From the NCBI RefSeq assembly GCF_014384905.1, contig NZ_JACRSV010000002.1:496001-560000 (forward strand): DNA of 64,000 nucleotides, in the 5' to 3' direction. The notes beneath the pieces were generated by a model that saw nothing but the letters and a program-made list of their open reading frames with translations, was not told where the DNA came from and searched no databases. A program made the position numbers and the translations under genes. The DNA comes from Fumia xinanensis. Lineage in GTDB: Bacteria; Bacillota; Clostridia; Oscillospirales; Ruminococcaceae. Positions 1 to 8,782 of this stretch are shown here, piece after piece (position 1 is the first letter of the stretch; each line of letters opens with the position of its first letter).

Positions 1-1
1 C

Positions 2-550
2 TGCGCGCCCTGCTCCCTTTCCTGCATCGATCCGCTGAGGGAAGAGGGCATTGAGCCTACGGCGTTTTGGTACAATCCGAATATTCACCCTTGGAAGGAG
101 TATGAGGCGAGGCGGGACTGCCTTTTGGGGTACGCAAAAGAAATTGGGATGGAAGTGCGGGTCCAGGAGGACTACGGCCTCAGAGAATTTGTGGAGAAGG
201 TGGCGGCGGATTTGGACAACCGTTGTACCTACTGCTACGAACACCGGCTGGAGGGGGCGGCGAGATACGCCGCGGAGCACGGGTTTGAGGCCTTTACAAC
301 GACGCTGCTGGCCAGCGTCTACCAGCGGCACGAGCTGATTGCCGCGGCGGGGGAGCGTTTCGCGAAGCAGTACGGTGTGGAGTTCCTTTATCGAGATTTC
401 CGCCCCAATTTCCGGGCGGGAAATCAGCGGGCCCGGGAGCTTGGCTTTTATATGCAGAAATACTGTGGCTGCGTCTTTTCCGAGGCAGAGCGGTACCAAA
501 AGCAGATCGACAGGGATAAGGCGCGGTTTTCGGAAAACGCCGGAAAGTGA
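2..550 (+). CDS. queH: Epoxyqueuosine reductase QueH (5' end outside window)
   Basis: This is the C-terminal ~182 residues of a QueH (DUF208) protein, which performs the last step of queuosine synthesis in tRNA, reducing epoxyqueuosine with an Fe-S cluster. The visible frame opens with CAPCS and a further Cys. It continues with the family signature CTYCYEHRL (about residues 74-82 of the visible part) and ends with a YCGC motif, so the metal-binding cysteines expected of the family are present. The frame is open from base 2 and stops at 548-550. It is followed after 71 bases by a Nudix gene on the same strand. The start codon lies upstream of the window. QueH replaces the unrelated QueG in many anaerobic Firmicutes. 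Confidence 0.93.
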   Translation, partial: CAPCSLSCIDPLREEGIEPTAFWYNPNIHPWKEYEARRDCLLGYAKEIGMEVRVQEDYGLREFVEKVAADLDNRCTYCYEHRLEGAARYAAEHGFEAFTTTLLASVYQRHELIAAAGERFAKQYGVEFLYRDFRPNFRAGNQRARELGFYMQKYCGCVFSEAERYQKQIDRDKARFSENAGK

Positions 551-621
551 CGGTGGAGGAAGCAAAGGACGGAGAGGGCTGTATGCCGGGGACGCGGGCG
601 TTTCAAACAGGAGGATGTGGA

Positions 622-1098
622 ATGGAAAGGGATTGCTGTTTTCGTTGGGAGGACGGTATTTTTCGTTACCGGGCGGCGGCTATTATCATCGAAAACGGCT
701 GTGTACTCATGGCGGGCAACGAAAGGGCGGACTACTGTTACTCGGTGGGCGGCGGCGTCCACCTGGGGGAAACCGCTGAGGATGCGGTGGTTCGGGAAGT
801 GCTGGAGGAAACGGGTATGCGCTACGAAATCGACCGGCTGGCGTTTATCCACGAGGATTTTTATGACGGGGATGGAGCGGCAATTGGACTTCGCTGTCAC
901 GAAGTGGCCTTTTACTTTCTGATGAAGCCCAGGGGCAGCCAAAAACTCAACAGCCACAGTGTCTGTTCCGAGGGAAGGGAGTCCATGCATTGGATTCCCC
1001 TGGACGAATTGGGGAAATACAAAGCGTTTCCCGCCTTTTTTGCCGAAAAGCTCCAAAACATCCCCATGCAGGCAGAGCATATCGTGACGGTGGAGTGA
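622..1098 (+). CDS. Nudix hydrolase
   Basis: A 158-residue single-domain Nudix protein that probably hydrolyses a nucleoside-diphosphate derivative; the substrate cannot be told from sequence. The Nudix box is complete at about residues 47-70: GGGVHLGETAEDAVVREVLEETG fits G-x5-E-x7-REUxEExGU, including the REVLEE metal ligands. I chose the ATG at 622 because CAGGAGGA lies just upstream. A longer frame opens with GTG at 547, overlapping the queH stop, but adds 25 residues with no domain. It probably forms a short transcription unit with queH. Confidence 0.9.
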   Translation: MERDCCFRWEDGIFRYRAAAIIIENGCVLMAGNERADYCYSVGGGVHLGETAEDAVVREVLEETGMRYEIDRLAFIHEDFYDGDGAAIGLRCHEVAFYFLMKPRGSQKLNSHSVCSEGRESMHWIPLDELGKYKAFPAFFAEKLQNIPMQAEHIVTVE

Positions 1099-1185
1099 GA
1101 AGAGCGGCGCCGACCGGTACGGGAAACGGTCGGAGGGAATTTGAACTCTGATTTTGAGAAAATTCCTGTTTCAAACAAAAAAAGC

Positions 1186-1214
1186 TTGCATTTTGCCAAA
1201 AACTATGGTATCAT
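1186..1214 (+). promoter_or_regulatory. SigA-type promoter of rpmE
   Basis: TTGCAT (1186-1191) and TATCAT (1209-1214) are separated by 17 bases and lie 38 bases upstream of the rpmE start. Spacing and position fit a vegetative promoter; both hexamers are one or two bases off consensus. Confidence 0.55.
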
Positions 1215-1252
1215 ACTATTTCGAGAGATGTGTTGCGAAAGAGGTGAAGAAA

Positions 1253-1456
1253 ATGAAAGAAGGAATTCATCCGAAATACGAACCCACAACCATCAAATGC
1301 GCTTGTGGCAACGTGATCGAGACCCGATCCACAAAGGAAAATATCAGCGTTGAAATCTGCTCCAAATGCCATCCTTTCTTTACTGGAAAGCAGAAACTGG
1401 TTGATACCGGCGGACGTGTTGACAGATTTAAGAAGCGTTTTGGTATGGATAAATAA
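1253..1456 (+). CDS. rpmE: 50S ribosomal protein L31
   Basis: A 67-residue L31 of the zinc-binding type. It starts [11 protein letters not shown] and carries the paired cysteines CACG (about 16-19) and CSKC (about 36-39) that bind zinc, followed by the family's HPFFTGKQK and [13 protein letters not shown] signatures. The ATG at 1253 is preceded by GAGGTGAAGAAA. Frames starting upstream lack family similarity. It sits alone between a recognisable promoter and a strong hairpin terminator, so it is probably monocistronic. L31 with intact cysteines is the form that Zur-type regulation usually replaces in zinc shortage; no Zur site was recognised here. Confidence 0.96.
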   Translation: MKEGIHPKYEPTTIKCACGNVIETRSTKENISVEICSKCHPFFTGKQKLVDTGGRVDRFKKRFGMDK

Positions 1457-1479
1457 GATTATTCTAAATGAAGCGTTCG

Positions 1480-1552
1480 AGGCGGCTTTCAGAAATTTCA
1501 AAAAAGGAGAAATCCTATTTTGGGCGTTCTGAAAGCTGCCTCATCTGTTTTT
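1480..1552 (+). terminator. rpmE terminator with long-loop hairpin
   Basis: A 15-base arm at 1480-1494 (AGGCGGCTTTCAGAA) pairs with 1527-1541 with one G-U pair. CATCTGTTTTT follows. The loop is unusually long (32 bases). Confidence 0.7.
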
Positions 1553-1613
1553 ACGGGGAAATTGAAACTTCTCTTCCAGGAGAGGGGTCTTATTGATATG
1601 GAAAGGATGCGGC

Positions 1614-2237
1614 ATGAAGGATTATCTCACCATCGAGGGTTTTGCGGAAGATGAGTTCGTGGAAAAAAAATCCCGGTTTATCGGTTACGCGAAGCACGTG
1701 GAAACCGAGGAGGAAGCGGTTTCTTTTATAAATGAATTGAAACAGAAACACTGGGACGCGACACATAATGTATATGCCTATGTTTTGCGGGACGGGCAAA
1801 TCAGGCGCTATTCCGACGACGGAGAGCCTCAGGGTACGGCGGGCATTCCCACATTGGACGTGATCTTAAAGGAAGGCGTCGTCGACGTCTGCGTGGTGGT
1901 CACAAGGTACTTCGGGGGGATCCTGCTGGGCGGCGGGGGCCTGGTGCGGGCCTACTCCCTGGGGTGCCGGGCGGCGCTCAAAGCTGCCAAAAAGCTCCAC
2001 ATGGCGCCCTGCACCGTACTGGAAACGGCGGTGGACTACGGGTTTTACGGCAAGCTCAGTTACATCCTGCCGAAGTACAACATCGCGACCCTCGATTCCG
2101 ATTTCGGGGCCGACGTGGTGCTAAAACTGATGATAAAATCCGAGCGGCTTCCGGGATTTTTAAAGGAGCTGACCGAGCTGAGCGGGGGAACCGTCACGCC
2201 GGAGGTGCTGGAGGAAAAGTACGCCGATATGGAGTAA
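1614..2237 (+). CDS. YigZ/IMPACT family protein
   Basis: A 207-residue YigZ/UPF0029 protein. The N-terminal two thirds show the family core, including KKSRFIGYAKHV, HNVYAYVLRDGQIRRYSDDGEPQGTAG, and VVVTRYFGGILLGGGGLVRAY. A smaller C-terminal DUF1949-like domain follows. Bacterial members are linked by structure to nucleic-acid or ribosome binding; the biochemical role is not settled. The ATG at 1614 fits family length better than the in-frame TTG at 1593. Downstream there is no gene until dgt; the gap holds a CRISPR array. Confidence 0.9.
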   Translation: MKDYLTIEGFAEDEFVEKKSRFIGYAKHVETEEEAVSFINELKQKHWDATHNVYAYVLRDGQIRRYSDDGEPQGTAGIPTLDVILKEGVVDVCVVVTRYFGGILLGGGGLVRAYSLGCRAALKAAKKLHMAPCTVLETAVDYGFYGKLSYILPKYNIATLDSDFGADVVLKLMIKSERLPGFLKELTELSGGTVTPEVLEEKYADME

Positions 2238-2414
2238 GGAAGGCTTCAGCCGGTGCGAAGGGGAAGTTATTTTTCCCAGCAGGTCCGCACGGGGCTTTTT
2301 GGAATGCTTGTTGGATTTTTGGCAAGAGGGACGTCTTGTTTCGCGGGACAGCTCCTTTGATTGGTAAAAATGTTGAATCGACGAGTTGATAAAATTTTGC
2401 TTCACATTTTTATT

Positions 2415-2774
2415 GTCGCTCTGTACAGGCGGGGAGCGGGTTGAAATCCGCATCGTTATGGGGTATTGTCTCTCCGTGTAAGCGGGGAGCGGGTTGAAAT
2501 TGGGTGATTCCAGTGGGCATGGCGCCGCATTTTCGCTGCTCCGCGGGGGTGGGGCGCGGGATTGAAACGTATCAATCCTGCACAGCTTAGACAGCAAGGC
2601 TGCGGTCGCGTTCCGAGGGGGGCGTGAGGGATTGAAATCAAATCTGGCGGGTGAGTCTATATTTTGATTTTTTGCCGCTCCGCACGTAAGCGGAGCGTGG
2701 GTTGAAATCTCATATATGGCGTTACCGTTACGCGATATACTTGCCGCTCCGCGCAGGCGGAGTGTGGATTTGAC
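2415..2774 (+). CRISPR. CRISPR array 1: six variable repeats with conserved hairpins
   Basis: Six repeats lie at 2415-2447, 2468-2500, 2535-2568, 2605-2638, 2674-2708 and 2743-2774, with spacers of 20, 34, 36, 35 and 34 bases. Repeats end in GGTTGAAAT or GGATTGAAA(C/T), the 3' handle of type I-C repeats; the last one is decayed (GGATTTGAC). The stems differ between units but pair: CTCTCCG/CGGGGAG in repeat 2, CGCGTTCC/GGGGCGTG in repeat 4, CGCTCCGC/GCGGAGCG in repeat 5, CGCTCCGC/GCGGAGTG in repeat 6. There is no adjacent cas gene. The array occupies the yigZ-dgt gap and has the same orientation as all other arrays in the window. Confidence 0.85.
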
Positions 2775-2924
2775 GGGGAAAGTGGGAAAATTCTCTCTTT
2801 ATTGCATGAAAAACGGCAGGTTTTTCCCCTGAAACTGCACAAATTGTGGGAATTGTCGAGAAAAAGAGGATATTTTTTCATTTTCCGGTATCTATTATTA
2901 TGACGCAATAGGGGAGGGAGCCGG

Positions 2925-3935
2925 ATGGACTGCAAAGACGTGCGCTACGCCATGGAACGGGACTACCTGTCGCCGTATGCCGCTTGGTCGGAGAAGACGA
3001 GAGGAAGGCGGCGGCCGGAGGGCCCCTGCCCCATCCGCACCGACTATCAGCGGGACCGGGACCGGATCCTCCACTGCAACTCCTTTCGGCGCTTGAAGCA
3101 CAAGACCCAGGTGTTTTTAGCTCCCCAGGGGGATCATTATAGGACGAGGCTCACCCACACCCTGGAAGTGAGCCAGATCGCCCGGACCATCGCCAGGGCC
3201 CTCTGCCTCAACGAGGATTTGACCGAGGCCATCGCCCTGGGCCACGACCTGGGCCACACCCCTTTCGGCCACGCCGGGGAGCGGGCTTTAAACCGGGTCT
3301 GTCCCTTTCCTTTTTACCACCACTTGCAGAGCGTGCGGGTCACCGACGTTTTGGAGCGGGACGGGAAGGGATTAAACCTCACCTTTGAAGTGCGAAACGG
3401 CATCGTCTGCCACTCAAGCGGCGGAAACGACAAGGCGAAGGCTTTGACGCTGGAAGGGCGGGTGGTGCGGCTTTCCGACAAGGTGGCCTACATCAACCAC
3501 GACATCGAGGATGCCGAACGGGCCGAGGTATTAAGCGAGCGGGACCTGCCCTTTGAGGCGGTCTACGTGCTGGGGCGGACAAAATCAGAGCGGCTCACCA
3601 CCATCATTCGCTCGGTGGTGGAAAACAGCGGGGATGACATCAGGATGGCGCCGGAAGTGGAGAAGGCCCATCTGGCCCTGAGAAGCTTCATGTTCGAATA
3701 CGTGTACACCAATCCGGTGGCGAAAGGGCAGGAGAGTAAGGCCGAGGCGCTGATCGAAAAGCTTTACGAATATTACCTCAAAAACCCGGACAGGCTGCCG
3801 GAGTTTTACCGGGGGCTCATGGAAAGCTTCCCAAAGGAGCGGGTCATCTGCGACTATATCGCCGGCATGACGGATCAGTACGCCGTCAGCCAGTACGAAA
3901 GCTTATTTATCCCGAAATTCTGGTCAAAGGAGTGA
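2925..3935 (+). CDS. dgt: Deoxyguanosinetriphosphate triphosphohydrolase-like protein
   Basis: A 336-residue HD-superfamily dNTPase that would release triphosphate from dGTP or other dNTPs. HD metal ligands are visible in RLTHTLEV (about residue 76), GHDLGHTPFGHAGE (about 107-120) and RLSDKVAYINHDIED (about 184-198). The N-terminal TDYQRDRDRILHCNSFRRLKHKTQVF is also typical. ATG at 2925 follows GGGAGGGAGCC. Gene order dgt-dnaG-rpoD is common in Clostridia and supports the call. The first two genes are separated by about 40 bases. Confidence 0.95.
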   Translation: MDCKDVRYAMERDYLSPYAAWSEKTRGRRRPEGPCPIRTDYQRDRDRILHCNSFRRLKHKTQVFLAPQGDHYRTRLTHTLEVSQIARTIARALCLNEDLTEAIALGHDLGHTPFGHAGERALNRVCPFPFYHHLQSVRVTDVLERDGKGLNLTFEVRNGIVCHSSGGNDKAKALTLEGRVVRLSDKVAYINHDIEDAERAEVLSERDLPFEAVYVLGRTKSERLTTIIRSVVENSGDDIRMAPEVEKAHLALRSFMFEYVYTNPVAKGQESKAEALIEKLYEYYLKNPDRLPEFYRGLMESFPKERVICDYIAGMTDQYAVSQYESLFIPKFWSKE

Positions 3936-3975
3936 ATGAGAGACGATCCCTCAAAGCTTTATCGAAACGTTAAAA

Positions 3976-5706
3976 ATGAGCTGCGACATTGAGAGCATCG
4001 TCTCCAGTTACGTCCAGCTCAAACGGGCGGGGCGAAATCTCACCGGCCTCTGCCCTTTTCATTCCGAGAAAACCCCCTCCATGGTGGTTTATAACGACAG
4101 CCAGTCCTTTTACTGCTTCGGCTGCGGGGCCGGAGGGGATGTAATTTCCTTTATCATGCGGATCGAAAACCTGGATTACCCGGAGGCGGTGCGGTTTTTG
4201 AGCGAAAGGGTGGGCCTTCAGCTTCCTGAGGACGGGAGGGAGGACGCCTCGTCCCGTATAAAGCCGGTCATCCTCGAGATCAATAGGCTCGCCGCCCGGT
4301 TTTTCCACGAATGCCTGAAATCCGAGGCGGGTAAGCCGGGGATGGAGTATCTTACCGCCCGGCAGCTGAGTCCCAAGACCATCGTGAAATACGGGCTGGG
4401 GTACGCGCCGCCGGGATGGGACAACCTCAGAAAATTCCTGCGGGGGAAGGGCTTTTCCGACGAGCAGATGATCGCGGCGGCGGTGTTGAGCAAGGGAAAA
4501 AACGGCTCCAGCTACGACATGTTTCGAAACCGGGTCATCTTTCCCATTATCGACCTGAAGAAGAACGTCATCGGGTTCGGGGGGCGGGTGCTGGACGACA
4601 GTAAGCCCAAGTACCTCAACTCCGCCGACACGCCGGTGTTTAAAAAGAGCAAAAACCTGTTTTCCCTGAACTTCGCGAAGAATCATATCAGCGACGGTAG
4701 GCTGATTCTGGCGGAGGGGTATATGGACGTGATCGCCGTCAATCAGGCGGGGTTTGAAAACGTGGTGGCCACGCTGGGAACGGCCCTGACGCCCGAGCAG
4801 GCGCGGCTCATCTCCTCCTACGCCAAGGAAGTCATCATCGCCTACGATTCCGACGGGGCCGGGCGCACCGCCACTAACCGGGCGGTGGGGCTTCTGGACG
4901 AGGTGGGGGTGCAGACGAAAATCCTCAACATGAAGGGGGCCAAGGACCCGGACGAGTACCTCAAAAAGTTCGGGGTCCAGCGGTTCAAGCTGCTGCTGGA
5001 CGGGGCAAACAACGTGACGGAATACCAGCTCTCGGTCATCAAGGCGAAGTACGACATCGCCCTGTCCGAGGGGCAGGCGGGGTATCTCACCGAGGCGTCC
5101 AAATACCTGGCCACGGTACAGAGCCCCATCGAGCGGGAAATCTACGCCGGGGTGCTGGCGAAAGAGACCGGGGTTTTAAAGGAAACAATCCTTTCGAACA
5201 TCGCGTCGCTGTTAAAGCGGCGAGACCGCCGGGAGAAGAAAAAACAGTGGACCGACATCCAGGCGGGGCGCAATCAGCCGGTGGACCGACAGAATCCCCA
5301 GCGGACGGCCAACTTGCAGGTAGCCCTGGCAGAAGAGGGAATCATCGCCTTTCTTTATAAAAATCAGGACTATCTTGGCTACGTTTTGCAGAAAATCACC
5401 CCGGATTCCTTCGTAACGGACGGCAACCGGGAGATTTTTGGAATAATGTTACAAAAACTACAAAATAATAATGGTATTAGTTTAATGGACTTTAATCCCG
5501 AGCTCTCAGGGGAGAAAATCGCCAGATTCAGCGGAATTCTCGCCCGCCAGAGCGAAATGCAGATGTCCAGGGAAGCCCTGGACGATTACATGAAAACCCT
5601 TTTGGATTATCAATATAAAAAAGCAATGAATCACGCGGGCGACCTGAGCGAGGAGGAACTTCTCCAGGTGGTCGACAAGCTGCGAGAGAAAAAGAAGCAG
5701 CCGTAA
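3976..5706 (+). CDS. dnaG: DNA primase DnaG (start uncertain)
   Basis: Primase that lays RNA primers at the replication fork. In order: an N-terminal CHC2 zinc finger (CPFHSEKTPS and CFGCGAGGD), a Toprim domain with LAEGYMDVIAVNQAG and AYDSDGAGRTATNRA, and a C-terminal helicase-interaction region. From the ATG at 3976 it is 576 residues. The family N-terminus (IPQSFIETLK before MSCDIES) is encoded in frame just upstream (3946-3975), but no ATG, GTG or TTG exists there before an in-frame TGA at 3937. The ribosome site AAAGGAG (3926-3932) is placed for a start near 3940-3946. So either a non-standard start codon (ACG 3943 or ATC 3946), a frameshift relative to ATG 3936, or a shortened protein. 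Confidence 0.93.
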   Translation: MSCDIESIVSSYVQLKRAGRNLTGLCPFHSEKTPSMVVYNDSQSFYCFGCGAGGDVISFIMRIENLDYPEAVRFLSERVGLQLPEDGREDASSRIKPVILEINRLAARFFHECLKSEAGKPGMEYLTARQLSPKTIVKYGLGYAPPGWDNLRKFLRGKGFSDEQMIAAAVLSKGKNGSSYDMFRNRVIFPIIDLKKNVIGFGGRVLDDSKPKYLNSADTPVFKKSKNLFSLNFAKNHISDGRLILAEGYMDVIAVNQAGFENVVATLGTALTPEQARLISSYAKEVIIAYDSDGAGRTATNRAVGLLDEVGVQTKILNMKGAKDPDEYLKKFGVQRFKLLLDGANNVTEYQLSVIKAKYDIALSEGQAGYLTEASKYLATVQSPIEREIYAGVLAKETGVLKETILSNIASLLKRRDRREKKKQWTDIQAGRNQPVDRQNPQRTANLQVALAEEGIIAFLYKNQDYLGYVLQKITPDSFVTDGNREIFGIMLQKLQNNNGISLMDFNPELSGEKIARFSGILARQSEMQMSREALDDYMKTLLDYQYKKAMNHAGDLSEEELLQVVDKLREKKKQP

Positions 5707-5763
5707 AAGGGGAAGGGGACGGCGGACGTCTCAACATTTTGGAAGGAAAAAGGAGAATTTGCA

Positions 5764-6852
5764 ATGGGTGCCGATAAGAAGACAGCAGTCAGCGACTTGA
5801 TGGAACAGGGAAAGCTCAAGGGCAAGCTGACCACCAAGGAAATCACCGACGCTTTGGAGGAACTGGATTTTGACGTGGAGCAGATGGATAAGCTCTACGA
5901 CTCGCTGGAGAGCCTCAACATCGAAATCATCGAGGATTTCAACATCGAAGAAGAACTGGACCTGGATCTCGAGAACGACGTGCCGCTGGAAGAGGCGGAA
6001 GGCGCGGCGGCGGCAGAGGGCGTCAACATCGACGACCCTGTCAAGGTGTACCTGAAAGAGATCGGCCGGGTGCCGCTTTTATCCAGCGACGAGGAAATCG
6101 ACTTGGCCGAGCGGATGGCCCAGGGCGACCCTGTGGCCCGCCAGCGCTTAAGCGAGGCGAACCTTCGTCTGGTGGTCAGCATCGCAAAGCGCTATGTGGG
6201 GAGAGGAATGCAGTTTCTCGACCTGATTCAGGAGGGAAACTTAGGCCTAATCAAGGCAGTCGAGAAATTCGACCACACCAAGGGCTTTAAATTCTCCACT
6301 TACGCTACCTGGTGGATCCGCCAGGCCATTACCAGAGCCATCGCCGACCAGGCGCGGACCATCCGCATCCCGGTCCACATGGTGGAGACCATCAACCGGG
6401 TCAAAAAAGTGAGCAGCCAGCTCCTCCACAAAAACGGCCACGAGCCCAGCGCTGAAGAAATCGCTCTGGAGCTTGACATGTCGGTGGACAAAGTGCGGGA
6501 AATCCTCCGGGTGAGCCAGGAGCCCGTTTCTCTCGAGACCCCTATCGGCGAGGAGGAGGACAGCCACCTGGGGGACTTCATCCCCGACGACGACGCGCCC
6601 TCTCCGGCGGACGCCGCCTCCCACACTCTGTTAAAAGAACAGCTCGGAAACGTTTTGGGCACTCTGACCCCACGGGAGGAGAAGGTGCTTCGTTTGCGCT
6701 TCGGTTTGGAGGACGGCAGAAGCCGTACGCTGGAAGAAGTGGGCAAGGAGTTCAATGTCACGAGAGAGCGCATCCGGCAGATCGAAGCAAAAGCCCTCAG
6801 AAAACTACGCCATCCCAGCCGCAGCAAGAAACTCAAAGATTTTTTGGATTAA
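5764..6852 (+). CDS. rpoD: RNA polymerase primary sigma factor SigA/RpoD
   Basis: A 362-residue vegetative sigma factor. It has an N-terminal region 1.1 (about residues 1-75), region 1.2 ([17 protein letters not shown]), region 2 ([51 protein letters not shown]), region 3, and region 4 with the helix-turn-helix ([25 protein letters not shown]). The start at 5764 follows AAAAAGGAGAATTTGCA. An acidic, alanine-rich stretch (about 65-90) separates region 1.1 from the core. It lies 57 bases after dnaG, forming the usual macromolecular-synthesis cluster. It should recognise the TTGACA/TATAAT promoters found elsewhere in the window. Confidence 0.98.
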   Translation: MGADKKTAVSDLMEQGKLKGKLTTKEITDALEELDFDVEQMDKLYDSLESLNIEIIEDFNIEEELDLDLENDVPLEEAEGAAAAEGVNIDDPVKVYLKEIGRVPLLSSDEEIDLAERMAQGDPVARQRLSEANLRLVVSIAKRYVGRGMQFLDLIQEGNLGLIKAVEKFDHTKGFKFSTYATWWIRQAITRAIADQARTIRIPVHMVETINRVKKVSSQLLHKNGHEPSAEEIALELDMSVDKVREILRVSQEPVSLETPIGEEEDSHLGDFIPDDDAPSPADAASHTLLKEQLGNVLGTLTPREEKVLRLRFGLEDGRSRTLEEVGKEFNVTRERIRQIEAKALRKLRHPSRSKKLKDFLD

Positions 6853-6901
6853 GGGCTGTTTTGAAACAAAATTAGCCCAAACCCACAAGGGAAGGGTCGA
6901 T

Positions 6902-7297
6902 ATGCACATTACATTGGAATCGGATTACGCCATTCGAATCGTCACGTTTTTGGCTCAACAAGGCAAGCGGGCCGACGCGAAGCTCATCTCTGAAAACACC
7001 GAGGTGAGCCTGCGGTTCGCCCTCAAGATCCTGCGGAAGCTGGTGTCCGGAGGGATCATTCGTTCCTATAAGGGAACCACTGGCGGCTATGAGCTGGCCC
7101 GGGGCCCGGAGAAAATTTCGTTGGCCGACGTGATCGGGGTCATCGAAGGGCCTTACTACCTGAGCCGCTGTTTAAGGCCGGACAGCGTTTGTCCCAGGAG
7201 CGGCGAACGCGACTGCAAGGTCAGCCGGGTTTTTGCCGATATTTCTGAGGACGTCCACAGAAAGCTCACGGGAGCCACCTTCGACCAATTGGTGTAG
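6902..7297 (+). CDS. Rrf2 family transcriptional regulator
   Basis: A 131-residue winged-helix Rrf2 protein, starting MHITLESDYAIRIVTFLAQ. The DNA-binding helix region is at about 27-55 (ISENTEVSLRFALKILRKLVSGGI), followed by the wing (RSYKGTTGGYELA). Three cysteines at about 93-108 (RCLRPDSVC...DC) resemble the Fe-S or thiol-sensing site of IscR/RsrR-type members, although spacing differs, so the signal sensed is unknown. It starts 50 bases after rpoD and ends before a strong terminator. Confidence 0.9.
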   Translation: MHITLESDYAIRIVTFLAQQGKRADAKLISENTEVSLRFALKILRKLVSGGIIRSYKGTTGGYELARGPEKISLADVIGVIEGPYYLSRCLRPDSVCPRSGERDCKVSRVFADISEDVHRKLTGATFDQLV

Positions 7298-7321
7298 CAC
7301 AGTCAAGGCATTGCGTCACTC

Positions 7322-7356
7322 AAAAAGCGTGCGTACGAAAAATACGCGCGCTTTTT
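7322..7356 (+). terminator. Terminator after Rrf2 gene
   Basis: GCGTGCGTA and TACGCGCGC flank a short A-rich loop, with A5 before and T5 after, so it may work in both directions. Confidence 0.8.
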
Positions 7357-7627
7357 CGCGGGTTTGGAACTTTTGGGAAAGCGGAGGCGGAAATTTCCGG
7401 CAAGAGCAAACTTTTTGGCGGTAGGAGCCGTCTAACAGATAAAAGATGCAAACCCGTATTGTGTAAAGGGCCGGAACAGCCAGTCTAAATACAGGCGGCT
7501 AAAGGAAAAGGGCACGACTCCAAGTATGCGCGAGCATTTTCCCGGTCTGGCTGCGTTTTGCGGCTGTCCATACGGTTTTAGGCGGCGGCCGCAAAATGTG
7601 CGGTATTGTTTAAGAAAGGATGAGAGG

Positions 7628-8626
7628 ATGGGCTACGGAAAAAGGACCTACGGCTCCGCCGGGGGATACCCCCTGCGCCGCAGGAGGCGGAGAAACAGTT
7701 TTTTCGGGTCGGCAGCCATTGTTTTGGCAGTACTGCTCTGTGGCACGGCGTTTTCGTTGCTGCTGTGGAAGGGCCCGTCCATAATGGCGAAGCTGTCCCA
7801 GGAGAAGGCTCAGGGCACCGACGCCGCGGTGCCCCAGGCAGCCGGGGCAGGTGAGGCGGCCGGAGCGGGCGCTGAACCCGATGCAGATGGGGCAGCCGAA
7901 GCGGAGGACAGGGGCCTCAGCGTCAGGCCGGAGCCTCTAATGGGCGCTGCAGGAGGCGCTCCGGCGCCGGAATCCGGCTCCGAAAGCAAGGAAGAGGTGA
8001 GCGTGTTCGGCGCGCCCGCCACGCTGAAGGAATCGGCCGAGGAGGAGCTGGTGGACGACTCCTATTTCGACGACGCGGCCTTTATCGGGGATTCTAGGAC
8101 CCAGGGACTCATGCTCTACACCGGCCTCAGCAATGCGACTTTTTACACTGCCCAGGGTCTGATGGTGGACACTTTTTTCACCAAAAAAGTCATCGGTTCG
8201 GGGGAAAACAAGGTGACCATCCCCGATGCCATGAAGCAGCAGACTTTCGGGAAGGTGTACATCATGCTGGGGGTCAACGAACTGGGGTGGTCCTATGAGG
8301 ACGTGTTTATCCAGAAGTACGGCGAACTGGTCGACGAGGTGAAAAAGCTACAGCCGGAGGCCACCATTTTCATCCAGTCCATCCTTCCGGTGTCAGAGGC
8401 GAAATCCGACCGGGACAAAATCTACAACAACCCGAAAATCGACCGCTATAACCAGCTCATTCAGAAGATGGCCGAGGATAAAGGGGCGAAATACCTAAAC
8501 GTCTCGGAAGCAGTGGGGCTGGACGGCGGGGCGCTGCCGGCGGAGGCGTCCACTGATGGGGTGCATCTGAACAAGGAGTATTGCTTTAAGTGGCTGGACT
8601 ATCTGAAAAGCCACACAGGACTGTAA
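7628..8626 (+). CDS. Membrane-anchored SGNH/GDSL hydrolase
   Basis: A 332-residue protein with a basic N-terminus (LRRRRRR), one transmembrane segment (about 26-47), and a low-complexity Ala/Gly/Glu linker (about 60-150). A C-terminal SGNH domain follows, with block I GDSRTQG (about 157), block III LGVNE (about 216) and block V DGVHL (about 316), giving Ser, Asn and Asp-His. Family members are esterases acting on cell-surface polysaccharides or peptidoglycan O-acetyl groups. Location outside the membrane is inferred from the N-terminal anchor. The start at 7628 follows GGATGAGAGG. The upstream 270 bases hold only the terminator of the previous gene and no clear regulatory element. Confidence 0.85.
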   Translation: MGYGKRTYGSAGGYPLRRRRRRNSFFGSAAIVLAVLLCGTAFSLLLWKGPSIMAKLSQEKAQGTDAAVPQAAGAGEAAGAGAEPDADGAAEAEDRGLSVRPEPLMGAAGGAPAPESGSESKEEVSVFGAPATLKESAEEELVDDSYFDDAAFIGDSRTQGLMLYTGLSNATFYTAQGLMVDTFFTKKVIGSGENKVTIPDAMKQQTFGKVYIMLGVNELGWSYEDVFIQKYGELVDEVKKLQPEATIFIQSILPVSEAKSDRDKIYNNPKIDRYNQLIQKMAEDKGAKYLNVSEAVGLDGGALPAEASTDGVHLNKEYCFKWLDYLKSHTGL

Positions 8627-8649
8627 GGTAAAAATGGTTTACAGTCCTG
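8617..8649 (+). terminator. Hairpin overlapping the SGNH gene stop codon
   Basis: CAGGACTGTAA pairs with TTTACAGTCCTG across an 11-base loop; the TAA stop lies in the left arm. No T-tract follows, so termination is uncertain. Confidence 0.4.
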
Positions 8650-8782
8650 CGGGCAGCGTTACGGGTACAAATGGTATCCATTGGGGCGGGTTGATTCCCG
8701 CCTATGGCCATATCTGGGCATAGTACGGATAAACGGGCGCTTTCGAGCGGCCGTGCAGGACAGAAAGAAAGGGGGGCGGCCG

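Noticed and set aside
7430..7620. Possible riboswitch ahead of the SGNH hydrolase gene
   Set aside because: Several short complementary segments exist, but they did not match c-di-GMP, c-di-AMP, cobalamin or other aptamer cores that I know.
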